From the NCBI RefSeq assembly GCF_000412995.1, contig NZ_KE332512.1, forward strand, positions 999,847 to 1,063,846: a stretch of 64,000 bases of DNA. The letters run 5' to 3'. The notes beneath the pieces were generated by a model. That model saw only the letters and a program-made list of their open reading frames with translations, was not told where the DNA came from and made no database searches. How positions within the stretch are numbered: the first letter of the stretch is position 1; each line of letters begins with the position of its first letter. A program made the translations under genes and the position numbers. Shown one piece after another: positions 1-8,675 of the stretch. The stretch comes from Treponema vincentii F0403. Its GTDB lineage: Bacteria; Spirochaetota; Spirochaetia; Treponematales; Treponemataceae.

Positions 1-633
<633 letters not shown>

Positions 634-767
634 TATATGCTCCTTCCGTCTTAAAAGCTTCACAAAACAAAATATGCGCAAGATTTATATCACATAAACG
701 GAATTCTGTCAATTCTGCTGTAAAACATAAACATGGCCGGCAGAAAATGCCTCGCCGCACTTAAAAT

Positions 768-850
768 CTTGAAGAAATGCATAAATACATGAAAGCAAAT
801 CTTGAAGAAACGCACGTTTTTCTCTATAAAAACTTTGAAGAAACGCACAA
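768..850. repeat. three direct repeats at exact 33-bp spacing in a divergent intergenic region
   Basis: The motif CTTGAAGAAACGCAC occurs as CTTGAAGAAATGCAT at 768, exactly at 801, and as TTTGAAGAAACGCAC at 834. Starts are 33 bp apart, about three helical turns. The sequence between copies is not conserved. The third copy contains TTGAAG (835-840), which lies 17 bp before TAATAA (858-863), so it may be the -35 element for the sirtuin gene. A regulator-binding array is the simplest reading. The same bases encode a repeated RFFK in a minus frame, but no coding signal supports that. Apart from this array I see nothing in 634-930. Confidence 0.5.
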
Positions 851-930
851 AATCAGGTAATAAAAAACCGGTATACATGACGCCGTTTCTTGTTGCCTAA
901 ATCGTACATTACATCTAAGGAGCGAAAATA

Positions 931-1839
931 ATGTTCAATACCATACCAGTTAAACATGATACGCCGGAAGAGTACCGGCAAAAGATTGAGGCGCTGAAGA
1001 CAGCGTTGGAAAAAGCCGATGCGCTTCTTGTCGGCGCGGGAGCGGGGCTTTCAACTTCGGCAGGGTTTACATATTCGGGTGAACGCTTTGAAAAGAACTT
1101 TGCGGACTTCCATGCAAAGTACGGTTTTTCGGATATGTATACGGGTGGGTTTTATCCGTATACAACGCCGGAAGAACACTGGGCGTACTGGAGCCGCAAT
1201 ATTATGATTAACCGCTATGCCGACGCGCCTAAACCGGTGTATGAAAATGTGTGCAAGCTGGTTGACAGGAAGAACTATTTTGTACTGACCACGAATGTCG
1301 ACCACTGCTTTCAAAAAGCCGGCTTTGATAAGGCGCGGCTGTTTTATACGCAGGGGGATTACGGCTTGTTTCAATGCAGCGAGCCGTGCCATCAGGCAAC
1401 CTACGATAACGAGGCACAGGTGCGGGCTATGTACGAACGGCAAAAAGATATGCGCATCCCTTCCGAGTTAATTCCCTATTGTCCCCGCTGCGGTAAACCG
1501 ATGAGCATGAATCTGCGCAGCGATTCGACGTTTGTAGAAGACGCCGGATGGCATACTGCGGCGCAGCGCTATGCAGATTTTCTGACCACATATAAAGACG
1601 GCCGTATTCTCTTTTTGGAACTCGGCGTCGGTGCAAATACACCCGGCATTATCAAATACCCCTTTCAGCAGATGACGGCGAATAATCCGCAGGCAATCTA
1701 TGCGTGCATCAATTACGGAGAGGCCTATTGTTTTGACGAAATACGAGAGCGTGCAATCTGTATAGACGGCGATATCGGCGAAGTGATAGCGGAATTCCTG
1801 CGAAAAATACCGCAGGTAGCACAATCGCCTAATCTATGA
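931..1839 (+). CDS. Sir2 family protein resembling class M sirtuins (probable protein ADP-ribosyltransferase)
   Basis: A Rossmann NAD-binding motif GAGAGLSTSAG lies at residues 35-45 and the sirtuin TTNVD at 120-124. Zinc ligands are Cys149/Cys153 and Cys184/Cys187. The sirtuin catalytic His, normally in a xHG motif, is Gln141 (TQGDYG). With Asn122 this matches the Asn/Gln pair described for SirTM enzymes, which ADP-ribosylate a lipoylated GcvH-like protein instead of deacylating. The usual SirTM partners (macrodomain, GcvH-L, lipoate ligase) are not next door. A good site AAGGAG (917-922) precedes the ATG. It may be cotranscribed with the alcohol dehydrogenase 50 bp downstream. Sirtuin fold is certain; ADP-ribosylation is inferred. 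Confidence 0.88.
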   Translation: MFNTIPVKHDTPEEYRQKIEALKTALEKADALLVGAGAGLSTSAGFTYSGERFEKNFADFHAKYGFSDMYTGGFYPYTTPEEHWAYWSRNIMINRYADAPKPVYENVCKLVDRKNYFVLTTNVDHCFQKAGFDKARLFYTQGDYGLFQCSEPCHQATYDNEAQVRAMYERQKDMRIPSELIPYCPRCGKPMSMNLRSDSTFVEDAGWHTAAQRYADFLTTYKDGRILFLELGVGANTPGIIKYPFQQMTANNPQAIYACINYGEAYCFDEIRERAICIDGDIGEVIAEFLRKIPQVAQSPNL

Positions 1840-1889
1840 TAAACTCTATTTCACTATACTAACTAAAAGAGTGACAGATGGAGGCTATG

Positions 1890-3065
1890 ATGTTCAATTT
1901 TGTGTTTGATGTACCGGTAAAGATTTTGTTCGGAAAAGGCAGTGTCGAAGGTCTTTCCGATGAGATATTAAAATACGGCAATAGGGTGCTGATCTGCTAC
2001 GGAGGCGGAAGCATCAAAAAAATCGGCCTTTACGATACGATAACGGCGCAGTTAAAATCAAAAGGTATTTTTTACGCGGAACTGTCCGGCATTTCTCCCA
2101 ATCCGCGGATAGAAGAAGTTGAAAAAGGTATCGCATTGGTACGGGAACATAAGCTCAATTTTATTCTTCCCGTCGGCGGAGGCAGCACTATCGATTGCGC
2201 TAAGGCGATTGCTGCGGGGGCACACTATAACGGCGACCCGTGGGATATTGTGACCCGAAAGGCGTCCGCTACGGAGGTCATCCCGCTCGGTACCGTCTTA
2301 ACCCTCGCAGCGACGGGTTCCGAGATGAACTGCGGAGCCGTTATCACCAACTTTAAAACGAAGGAAAAACTCGGTTTTGAAATTCCGCTCCTTATGCCTA
2401 AATTCTCCGTGATGGATCCATGCTACACGTTTTCGGTGCCTAAAGAGCATACGGCGGCCGGTACTGCGGATATTATGAGCCATACGTTTGAAAGTTATTT
2501 TTCGTTGGACGACGGCGCCTTCCTGCAAGACCGGTTCGCCGAGGCCGTGCTTAAAACCTGTATCCATTACGGCCCCATTGCGCTGAAGGAACCGGATAAC
2601 TACGACGCCCGCGCCAATCTGATGTGGGCTGGTACATGGGCGATTAACGGTTTGTTGGGTAACGGGAAAATGACGATGTGGTCTGCTCACCCGATGGAAC
2701 ACGAGCTGAGCGCTTTTTACGACATTACGCACGGAGTAGGACTTGCAATTCTGACACCCCATTGGATGCGGCACGTGCTGAACGGCAATACCGTGCATAA
2801 ACTTGCCGAGTACGGCGTCAATGTGTGGGGGCTGCCTGCAAATGCCGATGTATATGAAACCGCAAACGCCGCCATCGACAAAACCTCGGAATTTTTCGCA
2901 TCGCTCGGTATTCCGATGACACTGCGTGAAGTCGGCATCGGCGAAGAACACCTTGAACAGATGGCGGAAGCGGCCGTGCTGCACCGGAGCCGCAGCGGAA
3001 AAATCCGCGGTTTCCAAACCTTAACGGCGGCCGATGTCCTTGCAATCTATAAAGCTGCACTGTAA
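1890..3065 (+). CDS. iron-containing alcohol dehydrogenase (butanol dehydrogenase type)
   Basis: This group III alcohol dehydrogenase should reduce aldehydes to alcohols with NAD(P)H. The N-terminal nucleotide-binding half carries the family GGGS motif twice (CYGGGSIKK and PVGGGSTIDCAKAIA). The C-terminal helical half carries the metal ligands, seen as GTADIMSHTFESYF, SAHPMEHELSAFYD and the HGVGLAILTPHWM stretch. The closest described type is clostridial BdhA/YqhD. An in-frame ATG at 1878 overlaps the GGAGG ribosome site at 1880-1884, so I place the start at 1890 (MFNFVFD), giving 391 residues, normal for the family. Substrate cannot be read from sequence; short-chain aldehydes such as butyraldehyde fit the bcd-etfBA genes elsewhere in the window. 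Confidence 0.92.
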   Translation: MFNFVFDVPVKILFGKGSVEGLSDEILKYGNRVLICYGGGSIKKIGLYDTITAQLKSKGIFYAELSGISPNPRIEEVEKGIALVREHKLNFILPVGGGSTIDCAKAIAAGAHYNGDPWDIVTRKASATEVIPLGTVLTLAATGSEMNCGAVITNFKTKEKLGFEIPLLMPKFSVMDPCYTFSVPKEHTAAGTADIMSHTFESYFSLDDGAFLQDRFAEAVLKTCIHYGPIALKEPDNYDARANLMWAGTWAINGLLGNGKMTMWSAHPMEHELSAFYDITHGVGLAILTPHWMRHVLNGNTVHKLAEYGVNVWGLPANADVYETANAAIDKTSEFFASLGIPMTLREVGIGEEHLEQMAEAAVLHRSRSGKIRGFQTLTAADVLAIYKAAL

Positions 3066-3099
3066 AGCATTTTTACACTGACAGCCTCTTTCGGAACCT

Positions 3100-3184
3100 T
3101 CTAAAAACTGATTCGCACTCCGCTTTAGCAGATATGATACATCATTTCCGTACTGAACAAGCCGATGGCGCTGCAGTTTTTAGA
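3100..3184. repeat. CTCTAAAAACT-family inverted repeat, long-loop copy
   Basis: TCTAAAAACTG at 3100-3110 is matched by CAGTTTTTAGA at 3174-3184, an 11-bp perfect stem with a 63-nt loop. The right arm continues GGCTCTC as in the copy near 22801. It lies between two convergent genes (alcohol dehydrogenase and ligA), where a terminator would be useful, but no clear T run follows. Confidence 0.55.
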
Positions 3185-3244
3185 GGCTCTCCGATACCTT
3201 CTATTATAAAATATCTAATCCTATAATAATATATAATTCCGCAA

Positions 3245-5170
3245 TTACAGCAGTTTTAAAAACTCTTCTTCGGTAATAATCACGGTACCGAGTTCCTGAG
3301 CCTTTTTGTTTTTTGATGAGCCTGAATCGGGCGTATTGGTTACCAAATAAGTGAGTCCCTTTGTTACCGACGATTTTACCGTTCCGCCTTTTTGCTGAAC
3401 CATAGCCTCCGCTTCTTTCCGTTTTAAACTATTCAGCTCTCCGGTAAAGCAAAAGCTTTTTCCTGCTAACGGGAGATTCTCTTGAGCGGAGGCGGGCGGC
3501 TGAATAACGATAATCCCCAAACCGGTCAGGCGAAGCATTTCATCTTTTACCTCGCGGAGACCGGCCGTAAGCGTATGAGCAAGGACGCTGCCGAACTGAT
3601 ATACGGCGGCAAAATCTTCTTCCGAGGCTGCAAGCAGTTTTTCAAGGGTGTCAAAACCTGCGTCAACCAATTTTTCCATCATGGTTCGGCCGATCCCTTC
3701 GATATCAAAACCGGCAACAAAGACCGGCAGCGGGATTTCCCGCTTAGCGTGCAGTGCGCGGTACACCTTCTCCGCCGACTTTTGCCCCATCCGTTCAAAA
3801 GCGGCGAGTTCCTCAACGGTAAGCGTATACAGGTCGGAAACGGAACGGATGCGCTGTGTGTCAAATAAGCGCTTGATAAGCGTTGTACCGAAATCCTGAA
3901 TGTCGAGGGTATCAATCCATTTTTCTATCCGGTGGTGGATCAGCTTGGGACAAGCAGGATTGGGGCAATATAGGCGCGTCCCTTCGTCACGGAGCACGGT
4001 TCCGCAGCTCGTGCACCGGCTCGGCTGTTCGATGGGCTTAGCTGACGCAGGGTTTTCGATAAGCGCTTCTATCTTAGGGATGATCTCTCCCCGCTTGGTT
4101 ACCAACACCCTGCTGCCGATCTGCAAGTTCAGCTCCGCAATCATATTCGGGTTGCAGAGATTTGCCCGTTTAACGGTTGTTCCCGCCAACTGCACCGGAT
4201 CGATGAGCGCAATGGGAGTATAGGTAACGCCCGATTCGCTCCACTCGACGCTGCGAAGCGCGGTAATCGCTTCCTCCAAACTGAACTTAAAAGCGATTTG
4301 CTTTTCCGGCCGCGCCCTGCTAAGGTCGGCAATATCGATCAGGTCGTTTTTGATGACAAGGCCGTCGATGTCATAGGGAATTGTACTACGAATATCCATA
4401 ATATGGGCGCGGTAGTCGATAACCTCCCGCACGCTGCCGCACCGCGTAACCGGCACTTGTAAAAAGCCCTGCGTTTTAAGCCAGTTAAGTTTTTCCGTCT
4501 CCGTGGTGAAAGGCGCCAGTTCGGTAAAGGGATGCCCGATTGTTCCCGCCGCGGCATCGTAACAGATAATTTCGAGATGCTCGCTGCCGCTACCGTCCTT
4601 CCGCTTCATCAAGCCGTTTGCCGCATTCCGGCAATTTTTTTTATCGGGATAAAAGCGGTGCAACACCTCTTTGGTCATCAGCACTTCGCCGCGCACCCCG
4701 CCTGAAAAAGGAGCGGCTCCGGTAGGAGCGGAATCGCCTTTCAGCTCAAGCACAACGCCCTGCATCTTTTTAACATTTGCAGTAATATCGTCGCCGATTT
4801 TACCGTCGCCCCGCGTTACCGCACGGATAAGCCGCCCTTTTTCGTATTGCAGCTCCATACTGGCGCCGTCAAGTTTATATTGTACAAGAAACTCGGTAAA
4901 CGGCATCTTTTCAGCCCACTTTTGGAAGCTTTCGGGATCCGCCGCTTTTTCTTGGCTTCCCATCGGAATAATATGTTCCGCCTTAGGAAAGCCATCGGCA
5001 CTGTCCTTAGGTACCGTCGCAAACAGCTCATTTTGAGGGTCAAGACTACGCAGTTCATCCCACAGCATATCAAAATCCGCATCCGAAATTTCCGGTTCCG
5101 CGTTATAATATAAGTTCTGATGCTTTTTTATCAGCGCTTCAAGTTCTTGTATCCGTGTATTCTTTGCCAT
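3245..5170 (-). CDS. ligA: NAD-dependent DNA ligase LigA
   Basis: LigA seals nicks in DNA using NAD during replication and repair. Domains in order: Ia with the YYN block, adenylation domain with the active-site lysine in QYKLDGASME (Lys99 from this start), OB fold, a four-Cys zinc finger (CTSCG and CPNPACP), helix-hairpin-helix repeats and a C-terminal BRCT domain. Length of 641 is slightly short for the family (about 670) but all domains are present. An upstream in-frame ATG at 5182 exists; MAKNTRIQEL at 5170 looks like the natural start. Neither has a ribosome site. A possible promoter (TTGATT, 18 bp, TAGTAT) would start the transcript within a few bases of the ATG at 5170. Confidence 0.97.
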   Translation of the reverse strand: MAKNTRIQELEALIKKHQNLYYNAEPEISDADFDMLWDELRSLDPQNELFATVPKDSADGFPKAEHIIPMGSQEKAADPESFQKWAEKMPFTEFLVQYKLDGASMELQYEKGRLIRAVTRGDGKIGDDITANVKKMQGVVLELKGDSAPTGAAPFSGGVRGEVLMTKEVLHRFYPDKKNCRNAANGLMKRKDGSGSEHLEIICYDAAAGTIGHPFTELAPFTTETEKLNWLKTQGFLQVPVTRCGSVREVIDYRAHIMDIRSTIPYDIDGLVIKNDLIDIADLSRARPEKQIAFKFSLEEAITALRSVEWSESGVTYTPIALIDPVQLAGTTVKRANLCNPNMIAELNLQIGSRVLVTKRGEIIPKIEALIENPASAKPIEQPSRCTSCGTVLRDEGTRLYCPNPACPKLIHHRIEKWIDTLDIQDFGTTLIKRLFDTQRIRSVSDLYTLTVEELAAFERMGQKSAEKVYRALHAKREIPLPVFVAGFDIEGIGRTMMEKLVDAGFDTLEKLLAASEEDFAAVYQFGSVLAHTLTAGLREVKDEMLRLTGLGIIVIQPPASAQENLPLAGKSFCFTGELNSLKRKEAEAMVQQKGGTVKSSVTKGLTYLVTNTPDSGSSKNKKAQELGTVIITEEEFLKLL

Positions 5171-5182
5171 ACGAAAAAGCAT

Positions 5183-5594
5183 ACTATGTACTTAAAAAAG
5201 TTGCAATCAATCCGTGCCGCTACTGACAATCCTCAACGTATCAATACCGCCATGGACGGCGGTGGTACTATGCAGACACGAGATTTGTGTAAAGCAAATC
5301 GCGCAGGTAAGAAATGTACAGGGATGTATGTCGGAAAAAAGTGTACATGGATGTACAACTGCTCAACAGGCTATTTCAAAAGGTTTACGGAAAAAACATT
5401 CGTCTTTTTTCTTAAAGTCGTTCGGTAGTCGAAACGGGAAAAAATTTTCTCTTTACAGGACACATAAAAAATGGTACTGTTTGAGTGCCTATTCGATGGC
5501 TGCAGTGGGCTTTAATATCCTTTGTTACAGCACAAAATATCGGGATATTAGACTCTCCGCACAAATAAAATGTTGTTGAAGGTTGTAAACTGAT
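5183..5594. other. 412-bp divergent intergenic region with several inverted repeats
   Basis: No gene is convincing here. Visible structure: ACCGCC/GGCGGT hairpin at 5246-5263; a pair of TGTACA palindromes at 5315-5357 (separate entry); TAATATCC at 5513-5520 paired with GGATATTA at 5543-5550, shortly before the solute-binding protein gene. The last could be an operator or a leader hairpin. Small ORFs in both frames have no ribosome sites or family resemblance. Confidence 0.5.
5315..5357. promoter_or_regulatory. tandem palindromes TGTACAT-GG-ATGTACA (possible operator pair)
   Basis: 5342-5357 is a perfect 7-bp inverted repeat with a 2-bp centre (TGTACATGGATGTACA). 27 bp earlier, 5315-5330 is a near copy with one arm mismatch (TGTACAGGGATGTATG). 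Two related palindromes in phase upstream of transporter genes suggest a dimeric repressor or activator. The regulator is unknown. Confidence 0.45.
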
Positions 5595-6413
5595 ATGAAA
5601 AAACGCATAGCTGTATATGCGGCGCTGTGTATACTATTTATGTTATTTTCTTCATGCCGCCGTAATACTAAGGTTGAATATATTGAAGACCCTTCTTGGT
5701 CGAAAGTGCAAGTAAAATCCGCATTGGTAATCGGCGTTTCCGATTTTGTTCCTATCCTTTCTTTCAGGAATGAAAAGAATGAAATAGTGGGATATGACAT
5801 AGATATATTTACGGAATTATGCCGCCGGCTCGGCATTCATCCGATTTTTTATCCGATACAGTGGGCGCAAAAAGAAATTTTGCTGAACACAGGGGTCATC
5901 GATTGCATTGCAAGCGGTTTTAGTGTAACGGAAGAACGTAAACAGCACTACAGAATGTGCACGCCGTATCTGCAAAATGCAAAAATTGTTGTAACGCTTG
6001 CCGGAAGAGGTTACCAAACGTTAGCACAATTGCAAAATAGGACAATTGCAGTTGAGGCAGATACAGCGGGCGATGAGGCTTTATTAAACGTAGAAGCTCT
6101 AAAAGATCATGTTATCATAAAAGCGATGGCTACCATTGACCAACTGTATGAAGCTCTCGATTCCGGAACATGCGACGCTATTGTCGTGGATCTTATTTAC
6201 TCCTTGGACACACTCGACAAAAATCCGCAATACAGTATTATAAATGAAGCTATTTCCACCGAGTATTATACGTTTGCATTCAGACAAGCGGATGCATCGC
6301 TCGTTGCTAAAATTGAATCGGTCTTAGCCGAAATGAACGAAGACGAAACCATCCCGAATTTTTCAAGAAAGTGGTTCGGCTCTAATTTATCAATCTTGAA
6401 TGTTCGATTTTAA
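5595..6413 (+). CDS. family 3 solute-binding lipoprotein (amino-acid ABC transporter type), first of a tandem pair
   Basis: The N-terminus is a lipoprotein signal with lipobox LFSSC, so the mature protein is anchored through Cys21 and faces the periplasm. The rest has the PBP type 2 family 3 layout: KSALVIGVSDFVPILSF, YDIDIFTELCRRLG, IDCIASGFSVTEERKQHY and a closing KWFG. Such proteins capture polar amino acids or similar solutes for an ABC importer. 272 residues is normal. No permease or ATPase gene is adjacent. It is followed 16 bp later by a paralogue, suggesting a local duplication in one operon. Ligand unknown. Confidence 0.88.
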   Translation: MKKRIAVYAALCILFMLFSSCRRNTKVEYIEDPSWSKVQVKSALVIGVSDFVPILSFRNEKNEIVGYDIDIFTELCRRLGIHPIFYPIQWAQKEILLNTGVIDCIASGFSVTEERKQHYRMCTPYLQNAKIVVTLAGRGYQTLAQLQNRTIAVEADTAGDEALLNVEALKDHVIIKAMATIDQLYEALDSGTCDAIVVDLIYSLDTLDKNPQYSIINEAISTEYYTFAFRQADASLVAKIESVLAEMNEDETIPNFSRKWFGSNLSILNVRF

Positions 6414-6429
6414 TGATGCTGAGGTAAAA

Positions 6430-7257
6430 ATGAAGATAAAAAGTTTTTTCGGCATATTGTTAATATTTTCCCTCATCTCTTGTACCGGCCGCCGGACGGA
6501 GACGGAAGGTATAAACGATTCTTCATTGGCAAGAGTTATTGTCAACAATGAACTCGTCGTCGGCGTCGATCCCTCAATTCCTCCGCTTAGCTTTTACTCC
6601 AGTGCAGGCCAAATTGTCGGATATGAAATAGATATTGCCCAAACCGTTGCCGATAAGCTCGGTGTGAAGCTAAAGCTTGTGCCGATCACCACAGCAAACA
6701 GAGTCGCGGAACTTCAAAACCGAGCTATTCAGTATATCGCAAGCGGTTTCAACAATAATGAGCAAAATGCCGAACGCTTTTTATTAAGTATACCGTATTT
6801 ACGTGATGCTCTAGTGGTTGTTGTGCTTCGCAGTATAGAGGGCACCATAGCGTTCAGCCAATTTACCGATCTACGGAACAAACGCATTGGTATGGTATCT
6901 GATGAAGAAATGCGCGAACTCGTAATGAAGTCTCCCCTGTATATTAATAACGGACGGCGGCCATATTTTTATCCCCGAATGGAAAATATGCTGACTGCGC
7001 TGGATTTCGGACAGCTTGACGCTGTTGTAATGAATTTGCTGACATATTACAGTAAAACTACAATAGAAAAGAAACCATACGCGGCAATCGGAGAGCCGAT
7101 TACTATTACTACCTACAGTTATGCATTTAGAAAAGAAGACAAAGAATTAGCAAAAACGATGAATACCTTTCTTACCGATATGGCGAATGACGGCACACTG
7201 CGTAGAATATCCGAAAAATGGTTCGGTGCGGATGTGTCGATTGTCGGAAAATATTAA
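6430..7257 (+). CDS. family 3 solute-binding lipoprotein, second of the tandem pair
   Basis: Paralogue of the preceding gene with the same family 3 pattern: NELVVGVDPSIPPLSFY, GYEIDIAQTVADKLG, IQYIASGFNNNEQNAERF and a final KWFGADVS. The lipoprotein signal is MKIKSFFGILLIFSLISC, with Cys at position 18. An upstream in-frame ATG at 6400 overlaps the previous gene; the start at 6430 gives a normal signal peptide and has GAGG just before it. The two copies have diverged clearly, so they may bind different ligands and share one unlinked ABC permease. Confidence 0.88.
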   Translation: MKIKSFFGILLIFSLISCTGRRTETEGINDSSLARVIVNNELVVGVDPSIPPLSFYSSAGQIVGYEIDIAQTVADKLGVKLKLVPITTANRVAELQNRAIQYIASGFNNNEQNAERFLLSIPYLRDALVVVVLRSIEGTIAFSQFTDLRNKRIGMVSDEEMRELVMKSPLYINNGRRPYFYPRMENMLTALDFGQLDAVVMNLLTYYSKTTIEKKPYAAIGEPITITTYSYAFRKEDKELAKTMNTFLTDMANDGTLRRISEKWFGADVSIVGKY

Positions 7258-7301
7258 CCTTCCGAACGAATCAACATACCCCGGTGCAGAGCATCGGGGT
7301 A

Positions 7302-8561
7302 TTAAGCTCTCCGCATGATAAAAAGATAAAACCCAATCCCCGCAGCAGGGAACACACTGAACAATAAAAAGAGTGCCGGATACCCTAAATATTCGATAAT
7401 ATACCCGCCGATCATGCTCCCTATTACATAGGCAATACCGTTTGCTGCGGTAAAAAAGGTCATAGCGGTTACTGTTTTGCCGTAACTATACAAAATACAA
7501 AGCAATACGCTCAGCGGATGAAATAACCCGAAACTAAGCGAATGCAGAAGCTGCCCAACTATAGCCCCGCCAATTCCGGGAATAAAGATATAGCAGAAAT
7601 TCCGTACGATCACAGTGAATAAACAAAGAGGTAGAAGCCGTTCTTTACCGAAACGCCGAATAATTTTTCCGGAAATAACCAGCAGGGGAATTTCTGCCAT
7701 TGCGGAAAGTGCCCATAAGCCTGCCGAAGCTTCTATTTTGACATATTCTTCAACATAGAGTGAAAAAAATCTCTGACAAGGAACCAAACCTAAAAATGCA
7801 AGAAAGATGAGCAAGAGGCATTCCCAAAACAATCTAGAGAATGCCGCAGTCTGTCCAACCGGTTTATCCTGTTTTTTTGGCTGCATTAAATCTTCCGGTA
7901 ATGCTTCTGCCGCAAGCGGTTCTTGCCCATCTACCGCTTCATTTTGCTGCCCTACCGATACCTCAGTATTTTTGGTATTTGCAAGGGCAAATGCAGAACC
8001 GTATAAATCCGGAACCCATCGAAGTATCAGTACAAACAGCAGTGCTCCTATGCCTACGCTCAAAATGATGGAAGCAGGTCTTTTCCCTGAAATAAGCGGA
8101 TGCAGCTGTAAAAACAAATTCATACCGACAAATCCTGCAGAACCGAGTGCCCGTATTTTCCCGTACTGATCACTATGTTGACCGAGCGCCTTTGTGGTAA
8201 AACCGTCCAGCACGGGCACCATGCCCTTAAAACCGGCAGCAAAAATACCGAGGCAAATAGCCGTGATAAAAAATGAATGAAAGCGGAGAAGAGGCAACAG
8301 CAGCAGCGCAATATCAAACCCGAATATACACATGACAAGTCCGTACCGTCCGGTTTTGTCAAGCTGCCGCGTGATAACAAAAGGCGCACATACGCCTACG
8401 ATTTCAATAACGCCAAGCAGGATGCCGATCTGTGCCGTTGAAAATCCAAGCGTTCTAAGCATAATAGGCAGATAGGAATTGATTATTGCATATACAGAAA
8501 ACAGCAAAAAATACGGCAGACCTCTACGCAAGATTCGCGGATTTGCTATCGATTGATTCAT
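7302..8561 (-). CDS. MFS transporter, PPP/LacY-like family
   Basis: A 12-helix inner-membrane carrier. The motif QYGKIRALGSAGFVG is characteristic of the MFS_1_like/phenylpropionate (HcaT-type) and nucleoside symporter branch, and RQLDKTGRYG corresponds to the loop 2-3 motif. A hydrophilic central loop around residues 195-240 (many Glu, Gln and Lys) separates two six-helix halves. GAGGAG at 8572-8577 lies only 1 nt from the ATG at 8570 but 10 nt from the ATG at 8561, so I prefer 8561 (MNQSIANPRI), about 419 residues. Substrate unknown. It is divergent from the aldolase gene, and sugar-related uptake would fit that neighbour, but that is a guess. Confidence 0.87.
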   Translation of the reverse strand: MNQSIANPRILRRGLPYFLLFSVYAIINSYLPIMLRTLGFSTAQIGILLGVIEIVGVCAPFVITRQLDKTGRYGLVMCIFGFDIALLLLPLLRFHSFFITAICLGIFAAGFKGMVPVLDGFTTKALGQHSDQYGKIRALGSAGFVGMNLFLQLHPLISGKRPASIILSVGIGALLFVLILRWVPDLYGSAFALANTKNTEVSVGQQNEAVDGQEPLAAEALPEDLMQPKKQDKPVGQTAAFSRLFWECLLLIFLAFLGLVPCQRFFSLYVEEYVKIEASAGLWALSAMAEIPLLVISGKIIRRFGKERLLPLCLFTVIVRNFCYIFIPGIGGAIVGQLLHSLSFGLFHPLSVLLCILYSYGKTVTAMTFFTAANGIAYVIGSMIGGYIIEYLGYPALFLLFSVFPAAGIGFYLFIMRRA

Positions 8562-8640
8562 AGGGTTCATACTCCTCAAAACGAATAATACAAATATGCA
8601 GGGATTTTGTCAAAATTTTCCATCTTTCTATCATCGTAAA

Positions 8641-8668
8641 TTGACAGAACAAAATTCCGCAGTATACT
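8641..8668 (+). promoter_or_regulatory. sigma-70 promoter for the aldolase gene (leaderless arrangement)
   Basis: TTGACA at 8641-8646, 16-bp spacer, TATACT at 8663-8668. The ATG starts 8 bases after the last T of the -10 box, which is where transcription normally begins. No ribosome site precedes the ATG. A leaderless mRNA is therefore likely. Confidence 0.75.
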
Positions 8669-8675
8669 AAATACT

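Noticed and set aside
768-850. Possible mini CRISPR array
   Set aside because: The repeats are only 15 bp with 18-bp gaps, only three copies exist and no cas gene is near.
690-878. 62-residue ORF on the minus strand with repeating RFFK
   Set aside because: The repetition is explained by the 33-bp DNA repeats; there is no ribosome site and no family resemblance.
2298-3017. 239-residue minus-strand ORF
   Set aside because: It is antisense to the iron alcohol dehydrogenase; no ribosome site or family motif.
5183-5594. T-box or other known riboswitch before the solute-binding proteins
   Set aside because: No T-box sequence, anti-terminator pairing or known aptamer core could be found.
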